64,000 nucleotides of DNA from Lolium rigidum (lineage: Eukaryota > Streptophyta > Magnoliopsida > Poales > Poaceae). Position numbers and translations under genes: made by a program. Shown piece after piece: positions 1 through 12,059 of this stretch; positions within the stretch are counted from its first letter, which is position 1; each line of letters opens with the position of its first letter. Location: positions 253,224,510 to 253,288,509 of the forward strand of contig NC_061512.1 of assembly GCF_022539505.1 (NCBI RefSeq), read 5' to 3'. The notes under the pieces are model-generated. The model was not told the DNA's origin. It did no database searches and saw nothing but the letters and a program-made list of their open reading frames with translations.

Positions 1-1290
1 CCATACCTATTAAGACAATAAGTTTACCATAATGAGAAGGAAACGATCATTGTTTACTTATATTCCACAATGAACAACTTGGTAGTCGTCCTTTCTTTAT
101 TCAATGAGTATGCCAAATCTTTGTCGAGAACAAGCAAGTCTGAGCCATCCATACCTATTAAGACAATAAGTTTACCAAAATGAGCAGCAAACGATGCATT
201 AGCTGGATTAAACAAGAAATGCACAAATCATTAACAAAATCAAGTTAATATATCATACTTTTACACCGAACTGCTATTTGTTCATGTACAAGGGAATTAA
301 CCATTATAGTGTCCAACATTATTTCAGCCTAGTTGATAAAATAATATCAAGTTTCATTACTAGCAGCTTGTACACAACCAAAACAAATGAGAAAAATAGT
401 CCCATGAGAAATAATTAACCAATTTTCTTTGCTGATGTTATTGTTTGCTTGAGACTAAATGGTTTTACATGAATCAAAAGCAAGTGAGTGGTACATTTTT
501 CAGGTACATTCTCGGACCATATGATTGTTCTTGTTTTCTCTAAAGCAAGTGTACTACAACTCATTTTTGGGTTCATTAGCAGGTCCAATTTATCACAATT
601 CAGAACTGTAACTCACGTAAACCTTTGTTTGATGACATGAAAAATATATAGTTTTGGCAATACTACTAATAACCTGATCGAAGCGCGGAAACCTCACCAA
701 CTCTAAAAAAAGAAAATGGCAAATATGGATATATAAATTAAAGGTTGTTGTGATAAAACTAACATGTTCTATGCTGCACCTCTGATATTGCCAGTTGTTG
801 AAGCATAAATGGATCATCCAAAGCACCAAATATTGTTGTATTTGTCGATTCCTGGCCTGCTGGCTGGTTGGTACTGTGTGAAATATCAGCTGCTGCATTA
901 TATTCCTTTTCTATGATTGACCAGACATCCTTGGTGTCGGCACCATACTCAATCAAACATTTTTTTGTCTGGTCCAGAAGAAGCATAGCAACTTTCCCTA
1001 TTTGCAACATTTCGCATTTCTTCTCTATCAGTAACATATAAACTGGCATCCTCTCCAGAATTGTTCTCACATGCATGGAAAGTATGGGAACAAATCTTTT
1101 CCCACAGAAAGAGAAGCGCACATAAAAACCGCTTGACATCAGCGAAAGCAAACCTGGGACACATCTTCCTGTGGTAGTAGTTGTATAGAATGACAGCCGT
1201 GTGAACCTGCAAAACGACCCAGCCGTGTGATGTGTTAGCAGCTGAGGAACACCGTCTTAAATTTATTTAAGCAGGAATAGAATAAAAAAC
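1..1290 (-). repeat. R-family repeat copy 1 (R1), cut by the window start
   Basis: This is the first of five same-orientation copies of one sequence family (others near 1320-6720, 12060-14400, 17110-18600 and 49120-50640). Landmarks shared with the other copies, in the same order, are the stretch on low temperature-like AT-rich text around 60-180 containing 'gagaacaagcaagtctgag', the segment near 290-480, and the block 780-1230 with 'gattcctggcctgctggctgg'. The coding-like blocks read on the minus strand. Spacing between blocks suggests exons and introns of one gene rather than a classical transposon. No terminal repeats or target duplication were found. I do not recognise the gene. Confidence 0.6.
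759..1240 (-). pseudogene. degenerate exons of an unrecognised gene family (R1 copy)
   Basis: On the minus strand two readable blocks overlap in different frames. One (from about 1212 down) contains VHTAVILYNYYHRKM followed by FAFADVKRF. The other (759-1151) contains a block ending GADTKDVWSIIEKEYNAAAD and then a serine/threonine-rich tail. The same peptides recur, with other breaks, at 3048-3330, 14000-14200, 18360-18450 and 50330-50440, so they come from a real ancestral coding sequence. Frame changes inside the blocks mean this copy cannot make one protein. No known domain was recognised, and no function is proposed. Confidence 0.5.
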
Positions 1291-1319
1291 AAATTACAAT
1301 GCACATAATCAAAAGGCGA

Positions 1320-3652
1320 TGAACATTTCCTGGTGGCAGGTCCTCCAATTACTCCTGTTGTTGCTTTTGTATTTATTGACTTAGTCACGAGTCATAAAGT
1401 TTTGGCACCAGGAACAATAAGCAATTCATTTTCTATTATGGGGCTATGACCATACCCTATGTTGTTGTAGCCCTCGAGGCTTCAGCGTTTCTTTTACAAC
1501 TTTTCTTGTGCTTGCTGATTCTGGAGTTCTACTTTTATTGCTTGTTTGTTTTGTTTTGGAGTTGACACTTTTGCAATTTGTTTTCGCATCTTTCACATGC
1601 TATTCTCGTCTTGCCATTCCAATTTTTCATCTATCATAGAGTGCAATCCATGTTGGGGGACAACATGCCATTTCCTGAAACATGTAAGTGTTACGGCAGA
1701 TTATGTTACCTGTGGAGGAGTCCTAGTTTCATGCATAAATAGCAGAGAATAAATCTTATGTTAACTGTGGAGGAGTCCTAGCTTGTAAAATCTCCTTATA
1801 TGGAAGAATGTGATAGTACTCAAACTCAACTACAGATGTGTTCAGGAACAGATCATTTAGAAATACTGGACTGGTCATACTGTCGAAGAGGAAAACGTGA
1901 AAAATGTCAGCATTGACGAGATATAGCAAAAGCTAACAATGATACAACATTGAGAAAACCATAGCTAACAATCATACAACATTGAGCAAACTATCCTGGT
2001 TTTAGAGGAAAATGGAAAACAAACATGATTTACATAATAAACACGAGCAGAATATCACATATACATGGAACGTGTTACCGCCAGAAGAATAAAAAAGGGA
2101 AGAGTTATAGAAAAGCGACTTGTGCCGACATATGCAATAAATGTGTTATTGAGCAAGCCACAAATTTTAAACGGTGTCAGTTTGCATCAAGATGTACCAT
2201 GCAATGGCCTTATTTAATAAACTAAGGAGTGGTTGATCAAAAGGGTTCTACCCGACAATCATAGATCTATCTAGTAGGTAAAAGAAAATCTACTAATCAA
2301 CTCTTCAAGAGACATTTCCACAAGGTTAACATTCATGGTTTGCTTATACTCAATTATGAACAATCTTGTAGTCATCCTTTCTTAACTCAATGGGAATGCC
2401 AAAGTTTTGTTGAGAACATGCTAGTCTAATCCCTCCATGCCTATTAAGATAATAAGTTTACCCTGTTGAGAAGCAAACAAAGCACTGGTCGATCAAACAT
2501 AAAATGCACATATTATTAACAAAATCAAGTTCACATATCACACTTTTACACGATCATATATGTAGAACCATATAAATAGTGTTCTCAAGCAAACAATCAG
2601 CTTCTATCTGCTATGTATAAGGGAATCAACCATTATAGAGTTCCAAGTTACTTTCAGTCTGTTAGTTGATAAAATTAAATCGATTTTCAGTTATTAGCAG
2701 CTTGGACACAACCGAAACAAATGAGAGGAAGTGTCGTGACAAATAATTTAACATTTTTTCTTTGTTGATGTTATTATTTTGTCTTGAAACTAAATGGCTT
2801 ACACCGAGCTAAAAGCAAGTGAGAAGTGCATTTTTTGGTACAATCTCTGGGACAATTCGGGACAGCAACTCGTGTAAAACTTTTTGTACAAAATAACGGA
2901 AGCTCTGATCCTCATTCTTTTTTCTTCTGGTCAGTATGTTTGATGGTAAAGATTCTTGTTGGCTATATTACTAATCACCTAACCCATGTGAGGGAATGTT
3001 GATAATAAAACTTAAAACGACCGATATGGATGTATAAATTAAGGGCTCTAATTATAACTTGTTCTATGCCTTGCCAATGAAAAATGTTTGATTGGGAATA
3101 TGATGCAGCGGATGGTTTTCACACAGGACCAACCAGCCAGCAGGCCAGGAATCGACAAATAAAAGAACCTTTGGTACTTTGGACGGACCATACTAGAGTA
3201 TGTGAACAAATCTTCTCCAACAGAAAGAGGAGCACACATAGGAAAACCGTTTGGCATTAGTGAAAGCAAGCTGCGGAGATCGCTTCATGTGGTAAAAATT
3301 ATTAAGAAGGACAGCCGTGTGAATCTGCAAAACCACAGGTGTGATGGTTTAGCAGTTAACCAGCTATATACTGCAATCCTCGTATACATAGAGGAACACT
3401 TTCTTAATTGTATCTAAAAATATATAATAAAAATGTATTATCCATTTATGCTGCACACAAAGAAGAAGTGTTGGGTGAAAAATGTAACTAGCACTTTATA
3501 GACATTGGCTTAGGAATAAGAAATCTCAAGAGTCGGAATTAGCATTAGCAAAACCGTAAAGGCAATGGAAAAAAGGAAACACATAAAAAATAGGTTAAAC
3601 ACCATACAAGCCACAACAAATCAGGAATAGTGTCATCTGAAGGAGATAATAA
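1320..3652 (-). repeat. R-family repeat copy 2 (R2), left part
   Basis: Second direct copy of the R family. Its first 500 bases (1320-1800, around 'ccaattactcctgttgttgc' and 'attatggggct') match 12060-12560 in R3. Then follow the shared blocks at 1810-1870, 2270-2420, 2560-2800 and 3050-3420. The coding-like block 3048-3330 (minus) is the counterpart of 759-1240 and is shifted in frame by small indels. The copy is interrupted by the Helitron at 3653-6316 and resumes at 6317. A more complete uninterrupted counterpart of the break region lies at 50937-51245. Confidence 0.6.
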
Positions 3653-6316
3653 TCCTATATAACTAAGAAGATCATCCCCACTAACTATTTCTCTCAACAT
3701 GCAGCCTATCCACCTCAGCAAACTGCCACCTCAGCATTTTTACCGATTTTTATTTTTTATTTTCCTTTCTTTTCTCTGAAAAGAAAATCACCCTTCACCT
3801 TCCAGCGTTCATTTCTTTTTCTGTGGTCCGTGCCATATGAACCCCAGCCCATGCAGTTTTTTTTCCTATTCTTGGGCCCACGTGTGGTACCACAACAGGC
3901 CCAGTTCTGTTTATCTTCTCCACCGAGAAGAATCTAGATCAATCGACCAACACTTCCAGCATCTCCTCCTCTCAATCAATTTCCATGGCGGCGCTATCTC
4001 TTCCTGTCTCCGCGATTCCCGCAAGAAACTGATGCACAACAAATTGATGCAGGCATACGAGAGGCTCATGCCAAATTTCCCCTTATAAATTCCCTCATGT
4101 GACTCAGTCGTTCGTACCGAGGCATCGTCCTCCAGTACGGCTGGGCGTCTGCCTCAAACTCGCGCGGCTGGTGAGACATTCCATCTCGTACATCTTCACC
4201 ATTGTTCCTGCCATATGATGCCATTTAGGTAACAATTTTGGATTTTGCGAGGTTTTGTTGATTTGGACGCGGAAGCAGTTGCGGTGTTTCTCGCCACTTC
4301 TGGCGAAGCAGTGTTGTTCATGATCTTTCCTAGCTGGTCGCTGCTTATCCAAAGGCGTAAGGCTAATTTCACCGCTCCTATTGGTACGTACACCTCACAT
4401 CTGGTTGCTGCTTATCCTTGCAATTTGTTCTTTTGCTTGCTTGAACATACCCAAGAATATGCGGAAGTTTGTAATTTTCAATTTTAGTTGTTTCATATGG
4501 TCAAAAGCCTTGCATTTAGATATTTTTTTGTGACTGAACACAGCTGGGACATATTCAAACAGATTGGCGCGTACAAAATAATTTAGCATCTAATTCTTCC
4601 CACTAACAGTGGATAAGTATTTGCAAATAAATGATTACTAAGAAAAACTACAAAATGGTTACCACTGTCAATCCATTTGACAATTGACATCATATAGAGA
4701 TTGCCATGTTAAATAACCTAATTACATGCGCTTACTGGAACAGAACAGAACAGGAGCACAAATGGAAATCAGCGTACTGAAATTGGTGAGCATTCTTGCT
4801 TACCATATCAGATGCATGCTGCATCTGCAAAATTCAACAGGCAAGCTGCTGTACCTTTTGCTACATGAACAACTTGAAATTTTTAGCCTGTAGGAATGGA
4901 AAGATGCACTAACTCTTTCAAAATCCCCAATCTATGTGTGTTGCATATATAGGCACCTAAAAAACTGTTGGTCAATAAATTTTATTTTATATAACTAAAG
5001 ATACTATGATTCCATAATACTCCTACTGCAGGATTCTACTATTTCACAAACAAATCTTAAATTTAATGGGATATTCCAGTGCAATTTCAGGTACGGAGTA
5101 TGTCATTCCCTAGGTTGTAATATTTGACTCGGAATACCATGGGGTAGTGTCTGAGTTATACAACTGCATGATTGTCATTGTTGGTCTTCTCCTATTGCAG
5201 GTTCTACCATATCACACACAAGTATCTACTTAATTATTTTTTCGAGATTGTACTTAATTATGAAGTGACTCTTCTGAACATACTCGTATTGTATCTACAA
5301 TTCAAGTTGACCATGGAGCGATTACACTAAAGTGCAGGCTTGCTAAAATTATTGAATTGCAATATAGTCCTGCAGAGTGTTGGGTAAACATATAGCCACA
5401 AATGGAACATCCATAATACCCTTCAGGTATGTGATAGTGTAGCTCATAATAAAAGTGCTTCCTGAAATTTAAAAGTCTATTTTTGTTTCCTTAATTTGCT
5501 AGAACATTACGAATTACAGGTGCTTAATGGTGTTACTGTATGTTCAGCAGAACGCTTGGCCTAATAACTACAACTTGATTTTTCATCCGTGTCTTATTGC
5601 AATGCAGAATGCAGTTCTCTTGCATACTCACCCGTGCGATGTTCAAGTGTGAAGACAAATAACGACACCGTGGTGTTTGTCATTATACATATATGTGTTG
5701 GTAAAAGAAAATGATGTTCAGTTTGCAAACTTCCATGTATAGACAATCTCCTCTAGGTTAAGCACTTGAATGTCTCTTAGATCTGCATCTTCACTTGACA
5801 AATGGAAGTTTCTAATTTAAATACTGCCACCATATGTTTTATCGGAGAACTCAATTAAGTTATTTGTAATAATTTAATACAAAACCTCTGTAGTTAAAAT
5901 CCTATTGCTTGATTATTCTTGTGAAAATGGCAATCCTTCCCTCGCTGAGACTATCAAATATGACATGTTCTGATTGTCTCTTTGTTCAATATTGTTCGTT
6001 TTCCTACTCACCAACCATCCCATTATGGACTTTTGGTTATTCTTCAGCTCAAAATGGATCAAGGTGGACGATGCAGGCTAATTCCTTTCGGTGCGCTGTG
6101 CGCCAAGGCACACGTAGCATGCATCTCTTTGATCTTTTACTCCAATGTACCAAAAAAACAGAGAAATCATATTATCTTGAATAATTATTAAGTATTTTTT
6201 CCAAAGTTTTCATATTGAGTCTGGGTATTAACTACACAAATATGGAGATAGTATGACTATTTATACGCACCAGTGCTGATTTTTTGTCCCGCAGCAACGT
6301 GCGGGGTATTATCTAG
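3653..6316 (+). mobile_element. non-autonomous Helitron, complete ends
   Basis: The left end is A|TCCTATATAACTAAG, the 5'-TC start expected of Helitrons. The right end is a 6-bp GC-rich stem (6288-6293 with 6300-6305, loop GCAACG), seven bases, and CTAG at 6313-6316, followed by host T. Insertion is therefore between A and T without a target duplication, as is known for the superfamily. Joining the flanks (…gagataa | ttgtataagaag…) gives a sequence that aligns with the uninterrupted paralogue at 51040-51070 (…aagataacaattggataag…). The interior has no RepHel-type helicase/Rep reading frame. It has a few short open frames near 3837-4490 that might be captured exon pieces, which I cannot identify. 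Confidence 0.85.
6288..6316 (+). other. Helitron 3' terminal hairpin and CTAG end
   Basis: CCCGCA (6288-6293) pairs with TGCGGG (6300-6305) around a six-base loop. GTATTAT then precedes CTAG at 6313-6316. This hairpin plus CTRR layout is the termination signal of Helitron rolling-circle transposition. Confidence 0.85.
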
Positions 6317-6818
6317 TTGTATAAGAAGTAACAACACAACATTTCTTCAACAAAGTAGAAAGGGAACACAATTACAGAACTAAATAGCATAATCAAATGT
6401 GAAAAATAGTACAATAAAGGTTCATGAAATTAGCAAACTGAAAATAATGTGTATTGGGCTTGTGTGGTTGGATTCCTCATCGAGAGATAGATTTGTAAGG
6501 CCAGCTTCTATAGTTGACATATGTGATTGAACTTGATAAGAATTTTACAACAACATATATAACATATGAAAATAGCCAGCTACCCACAGGCATAGCTACG
6601 CATATTAATCCAACTAACGGCAGCGCATAAAGCCACACCGGATAACAATGTTTTATCAAGAGCGGGTGCAATTTCAGATAGCAGAATTAGTAGCAAAATA
6701 CGACCTGTGTTTCTGCGACAATTGAACGCATAATTGTTTCCACAACCTTAGCCATTTGTTTATCTACAAAACCCCGCACACTACACATCAACAAATCACA
6801 CAAAACCATATAGCCCCT
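6317..6818 (-). repeat. R2 repeat, right part after the Helitron
   Basis: Resumes the sequence broken by the Helitron. The stretch 6390-6500 ('gtgaaaaatagtacaataaagg', 'tgtggttggattcctcatcgag') matches 51130-51245 and, in part, 51260-51350. No gene is visible here apart from these shared blocks. Confidence 0.55.
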
Positions 6819-7315
6819 TGACGTTGGTATAACCCATTGGGTACCCGCCGTTAGTGTACCTGGCTCAGCCCAACCGGAGTCCCACCTGATAATCTGCTAA
6901 GGACCACGAAGCCCAAGAAAAGCTGGCAGCTATGGAGCTTCAAGGGCCTAGATTCTTAGCGTACGGAACAAGGACAAGCCCAAGGATAGGAAACTTAGGG
7001 ATTGTCCATACCATGTAACCGACCCGGTCACGGCACCTAAGACCAGGCCTCTTATATAAAGGCGAGGAGGGGCCGATAGGGAGGCTCTTGAACTCACGCA
7101 TAATCTACCCTAGGCAAGATTCATCGCGGCGACATTGTAATCTCCATCAATAATCAAGAGTAGACAAGTAGGAGTAGGTCTTTACCTCACCAAGAGGGGC
7201 CAAACCTAGGTAATCTCGCCTTCTCCTTGCTTGTTAGCCAACGAATCTGCCATCGCCCTCTTTCCCTAAAACCCAAGTCCATCATCCATGGGCATTGCCG
7301 TGGATACCCACGTCA
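6819..7315 (+). mobile_element. solo LTR, 497 bp, with 5-bp TSD
   Basis: Begins TGACGTTGGTA and ends TACCCACGTCA, an imperfect inverted terminal pair. It is flanked on both sides by CCCCT (6814-6818 and 7316-7320). A TATA box (cttatataaagg, about 7050) lies in the middle, and U5-like text follows. No internal domain or second LTR is present, so this is a solo LTR left by recombination between two LTRs of a retrotransposon, probably Ty3/Gypsy judging by general look. Removing it restores '…tagcccctcttcaagttttgc…', which is seen uninterrupted near 19123 and 51808. Confidence 0.85.
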
Positions 7316-7540
7316 CCCCTCTTCAAGTTTTGCATATGTAGAAACACACCACCCCCCACAAGGATGCCCCCGACTTCCATGGCAGGAAAACTCCAATTGC
7401 TACTATTTTGTAGCGTCGGTGACGTGACATGGAAGCCACCCGAGAAGGTAAAAGGCTGCAGCTTTGCAGCATTATTAACACTGAACACCATATAATCAGG
7501 GAGCATGGCGGCTCATGAACACGTGGTGCATAATGCATCA
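7316..7540. repeat. repeat block shared with 19120-19330 and 51795-51990
   Basis: The sequence 'cttcaagttttgcatatgtag', an 'aggatgcccc' motif, 'gtgacatggaagccaccc' and 'acaccatataatcagggagcatggcggct' recur in the two other places in the same order. This ties the 7-kb region to the duplicated cassettes further right. No coding frame is shared convincingly. Confidence 0.55.
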
Positions 7541-8900
7541 TTAGTTTTTTGTCTATCCAAGTACCATAGTCCCTTATACCACTGATCCCAATCCGCCTTC
7601 CAGTATTCCTCTTAGTTATGCAATTGTATCAATCAACGATTCAAATGTCAATATCATCAACTAAGCGAGCTCATGAACACCAAGCTAACGAGAAACGATG
7701 GATCATATAATACTGAAGTGAAGAATGTAACGGAAGGAGTGTATTTCACTATGTTGACCCCTTCAACATCCTGATAAGTTCTATCGAGTTGGATGGTCTC
7801 TTTATGCATGGGTGGATGCAAAGTGTATGACGGGTAACTCACTCCACATGCCCGTCACATGTGTTGATGTTCCCCGAATATAGTATCCAACATAAAAGAG
7901 AAGTTTCACTTAAGTAGAAGCTTGAGTTAAGATGCCATTTCAGTTTTAGCAAGTTTGATGAAATCGCGAAGAATTTTTGTCTTCCCACTCCGATATGGAC
8001 TTGCTACACTTTGTTTTAACTATCTCAATTTCTTTAACTCTTTGGCTGAGATTTGAAACACCTCGTCCGATCCCTTTCTGTCAAAGTTAAATTATCCATG
8101 TTCTTCACTTTCATCAATTGATCCAATTTTCAGTAGCTTCTCAATTTGTTAAATGTCTCCCATTCTTGATGCACCGCTCTGCCCAGTAACTCACTCTCGC
8201 GTCACCTATGATGAGCAGCCGAACATAGCAAGTCAAACTTCACTCATATTTCTCCTTGCTCCCCACAACACTAGTACAATAGCTCTCTCCCTTGGAGTTG
8301 TTCACCTCCGTTGTAGTTATAACAAATCCAGTTGCTACTCGCCTCCCCCTATTAGCACATAAAGCAAGCTCATCTACTTCCTTTTCCATTCCCGCTGTTA
8401 GCCAACCCAAATCAAGCCCAGTGGCTGCAACCTCCTCGACTCCTCTTCTCTACCATGAACTACTTCCTGCCTACAACACCACGACTCCTATTCCCCCATC
8501 TGCGCTCGCCGCACCACAACGACGCGGTGTGTCTCAGCCCTACACCTATTGTTCAGAAGCCACAGCTCATTGCACTCGCACCAGCCGTCGTTGTTCCCGC
8601 ATACCAGTCATGATGTTGGTCTCCTTGCTGCACACGAGCTTCTCCCCCGCAATAACACCATGTTGCCACCCTACATTTCCACTCCACTACTAGCAAGATC
8701 ATGCACCATCATCAAGACCCGCCATCGCCGCGTACTCGTTCATGCTGCCAGCCCCCGGCTCTACGCCACCCCAACACCTCTGCTGGGGCAGCTGCGCTTG
8801 CCTGGAGCTCGTCCCTGCCATCACTTACGCTATTGGGCGCCCGGAGCTCCACCAAAATTTGCCGATTGACCGTCGGCGAGGACCGACCACTGTTTCGGCT
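7541..8900. other. no recognisable gene or element
   Basis: 7541-8150 is AT-rich unique-looking text. 8160-8900 is C-rich and gives several overlapping Ser/Pro/His-rich open frames on the plus strand. These have no domain and no splice logic and look like composition artefacts. I support no gene here. Confidence 0.5.
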
Positions 8901-9270
8901 CTAATCCCATGTCGACTCTGGTGGAATTTTCTGGAATCATTATACTCTCACACTATGGGTACAAGTACATATACACTTGTATGGGCCTATGGGCCTAGCA
9001 CAAACACGACTCAACGCTATTTGGTCACCCAAGATGCTATGATCCCTGATCATAGGGTAGATGAGACAAGGCTCAAGAGAAAAACTGGACTATGGAAAGG
9101 ATAAATACTTCCTTGGTTGATTGAGAAAGGTCAGTGTGGCTCCTCTCTTTATATAGAGATGATTAGGCCCTAAAAGTAGGATTTGGTCTTAACCGATTGA
9201 TACTTTCCGAACAATAAGAATACACTTAACTAGTAAGATGTTTTTAATTAATGAGATATTATACCTTATA
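8901..9270 (-). mobile_element. possible degenerate Copia-type LTR with primer-site remnant
   Basis: On the minus strand, text at 8901-8916 (plus: ggctctaatcccatgt) resembles the complement of the initiator-Met primer-binding site that follows the 5' LTR of many plant LTR elements. To its right is an LTR-like stretch with a TATA-like sequence (ctttatatagag, about 9155). No second LTR, clear end or target duplication was found, so this is a weak call. Confidence 0.3.
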
Positions 9271-9277
9271 TTTAGTA

Positions 9278-11188
9278 CTCCCTCGTCCCAAAGAAGTTGC
9301 TTAACTTTTTCTAGATACAGAGGGTTTTTTCGAGAAAATGCAAAGGACTATTTGCGTTTGATTTCATTGAAAAGCTAGAGGCTGCTACATGCCTCCTAGG
9401 AGGTTAACTTCATTAAAGAAAGTTAGAACTAGAGTACATCCCAGGTTGTGGGTACAACATCTCTCAATCCTTCGGCATCGGCTCTGCCCATGTTCGGTCC
9501 AGCAAGGGTCAAGGTTCGCAAGCCAGTGAAAGAATTTGACCCGGTTGGGGGCCAACTCTTCCATATGAGATTCCAAGCCTTGCAGTTTGTTGAGCCGTGG
9601 AAGTATTCAGATTTGGTAGTATACTATCCGTCGATGCTCCACTTCCAGATCAGCTTGTCGGCTTCATCGGTTAGCGTTGTCTGCTCAATCAAGAGCCAAA
9701 GTAAGAGGTATTGTCCTATTTCATGAATGTCAAGCACTGCATCCTATGCCCACTTGTTCGCCGTCAGACATCAACAAACGTCCTTAGCTTACGGTGGTGC
9801 TTCGGAATGCATGATATCGCGGATTGATCGCTCCTGTATCCAATCAGTCGTCCCGGAAATTCGTTGTTTCCCCATTGCCAAGCGTCATGGTGGAGGCGAA
9901 GAAAAAGCCTCGATCCTCGGTCATGAACTGGAGATCAAAGCCGCTCCAAGCGGTGTTTTAATCAGTTCGGTGGAGCCAAATCTGCCGTAGGCGTAGCGCC
10001 AGTCCGGTGCGCTCCAGGTCCTGTATGCCAAGGCCGTCGAGGGAATTTGGACGACAAATGTGGCGCCAGTTCACATGGCAGCTTCTGCCATTGCTTGTGA
10101 CTTTTCCTTCCGATAGGAAACCCCTTTCAATATTTCCATGAGCTTGAGGGTTATCTTTGGCGGCGTCAGGACAAGCAGCTGATGTAAAGGGATGCCTCCC
10201 AAGTCTGATTTGACTCATGCCAATCTGTCGGGCTTCTGCATTAGCCGTGATTTCCAGGATGGGAGCTGGCTTGCCATTTTGTCGACGAGGGGCTAGAGTT
10301 GTGCAGTTGTGGGTCGATGTATCGTGAGTGGCATCCCCGGGTAGGAGAAGCGCATCTCAACGATGGGGCATCCCAGGCTCTGCACAACTGGTGTGGCCTC
10401 CTCTAACCCCCTGCGGATCAAGGTGGCTAAGCTCTTTGTGAAATTAACTCGCAGACATGATGCTCTTCCGAAGATTGTGAGGATTTTTCTAAACCACATG
10501 GACATCATTAGCAGTTGGGTCGCAGAACAGGATCACATCATCCGTGTAAAGAGAAATTGATAGAATGTTGCATCGATGCTGAAGTTGTTGCATGATGCGC
10601 ATGTCCACATCGCGTCTGATCAGTCTTCCGATGATGTCAACAGCAAGGACAAACAGTTCTGGTGACAATGGGTCCCCTGGCGCAAGCCATGGCGATTAAA
10701 TTGGTGGCCCAGGTTCACTGTTGAGTAGCACCTTGGTGTTCTCATACAAGAGTTGGATTGCGAGCCAGCCAAGGAATCTACTGCTGAAGCAGTATTGCCG
10801 CAACACTTTGAAGAGGAATGGCCGTGAGAGTGAATTGAAAGCCCTTGCCAAGTAAAGCTTAAGTAGGGCGCGAGGGAAGTTTGTGCAGCAAACGCGTGGA
10901 CTATGTGATGAGGACGAAGCTGTCGAGTAAGCTGCGCCCGGGGATGAACCCATTCTGCACAGGGCTAACGAGGTCAGCGAGCTTCGGAGCGTGTCGCAGC
11001 GACAACGTCTTGGCAAAGAGCTTTGCGTCAAACGTGGATGAGTCTTATTGGTCTGTAGTCACTTAGTAGGCTCGGATCTGCGAGTTTTGGCAACTGACTT
11101 AGGAGTGCTTGGAGGTATATAGACATGTTTTAGTTATAGATACATACGTATTTAGAAAAAGTTAAACAGTTGTTTTTAGATAGAGGGA
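9278..11188. mobile_element. Stowaway-like MITE split by a LINE
   Basis: Left part 9278-9325 (ctccctcgtcccaaagaagt…ttaactttttctagata) and right part about 11100-11188 (…tttagaaaaagttaaacag…tagaggga) are inverted counterparts, each next to TA (9276-9277 and 11189-11190). This fits Tc1/mariner-class MITEs common in grasses ('CTCCCTC…' ends). The 1.77 kb in between is LINE sequence. The LINE target duplication could not be read cleanly. Confidence 0.6.
9326..11095 (-). pseudogene. L1-type LINE fragment (RT and zf-RVT region), 3' end at left
   Basis: Minus-strand reading. 11031-10696 contains KLYLARAFNSLSRPFLFKVL followed by LLNSEPGPPI, the reverse-transcriptase palm region seen in plant L1 elements. 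10218-9958 contains NWRHICRPNSLDGLGIQDLE and ALRLRQIWLHRTD, a typical LINE segment between RT and the C-terminal zinc knuckle. 9576-9500 contains NRVKFFHWLANLDPCW of the zf-RVT domain. The 3' end at 9326-9350 (read on minus: ctttgcattttctcg then A-run) matches the LINE tails at 18895-18992 and 51575-51665. Several frameshifts and stops are present, and the N-terminal endonuclease is missing: a 5'-truncated dead copy. Confidence 0.8.
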
Positions 11189-12050
11189 TATTGGATTGGG
11201 TCGGCTTCCCCATCATCCTAATCCCTAACACAAGTGTGTATCACACTTTCCAAAACATTCAAGTGGCAACACGTGATAGCCTACGACAGAAGCCCCAAGT
11301 CCATGTTACTTATAGAAATAGAGTGAGTAGGAAAACACAAGCAGATAGAATAAATCACAATAAGCACGGAAATTCAATTCGGCTCCCGGGTGCGTATGCT
11401 CCCTCTACCAAAAGATCATATTTTAAAGTGTCGAAAAAATTTGCCAAAGAATTTGACATGTACATCTCCACAATATATGTGCGCTCCTGAAGTTTCACAA
11501 AAAACCAACATTTTTTTCGTCTATGTAAAAAAGAGAAAATTTATCTTGTGAAAAGCATCATTTTTTGCACTAAAATTTGTCTTTTTTTACACACATCACA
11601 TAATAAGTTGATTTTTTATGAAACGACTTTGTGAGCGTGTGGCACGTGAAGATGTACGTACACATTTTTTATTTCAATTTTTCTGAAGTTCAAAATCCGT
11701 GTAAGATGCATTTGAAAATAGTGGGAGCATATGCACCCATGTTCCGAAACACCACTCCCACAATAAGCATCACAATAAAATTTGTATGGATAAGGATGCA
11801 ACAATAATTTTTTAGTAATTACCTGGTCATCATATTTGAAAGTTTACCTCTATAATCATTTAAGAGGGTGCATGTGATCCTAATGCGCACTACTATAGTG
11901 GTTTTTCATACTTACAAGCTGTAATTTAGCTTACCTATGTAGGAAAGACATCTTGGAGCATATTGCCACATATAGACTGCTTCTGGGTTTTCTTCTTGAA
12001 AACTTGTCCACCTGGGTGAGTAATATCTGAATACGGTTAGAATGACTCGT
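11189..12050. other. no recognisable gene or element
   Basis: AT-rich sequence. 11380-11800 has general similarity to short dispersed repeats, with opposing fragments around 'gtacatctccac' and 'gaagatgtacgtac', but no clean ends. Nothing coding is supported. Confidence 0.4.
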
Positions 12051-12059
12051 CAGATTGTA

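Noticed and set aside
8153..9104. Overlapping Ser/Pro/His-rich open frames on the plus strand
   Set aside because: C-rich composition keeps several frames open at once; no domain, splice pattern or repeat support.
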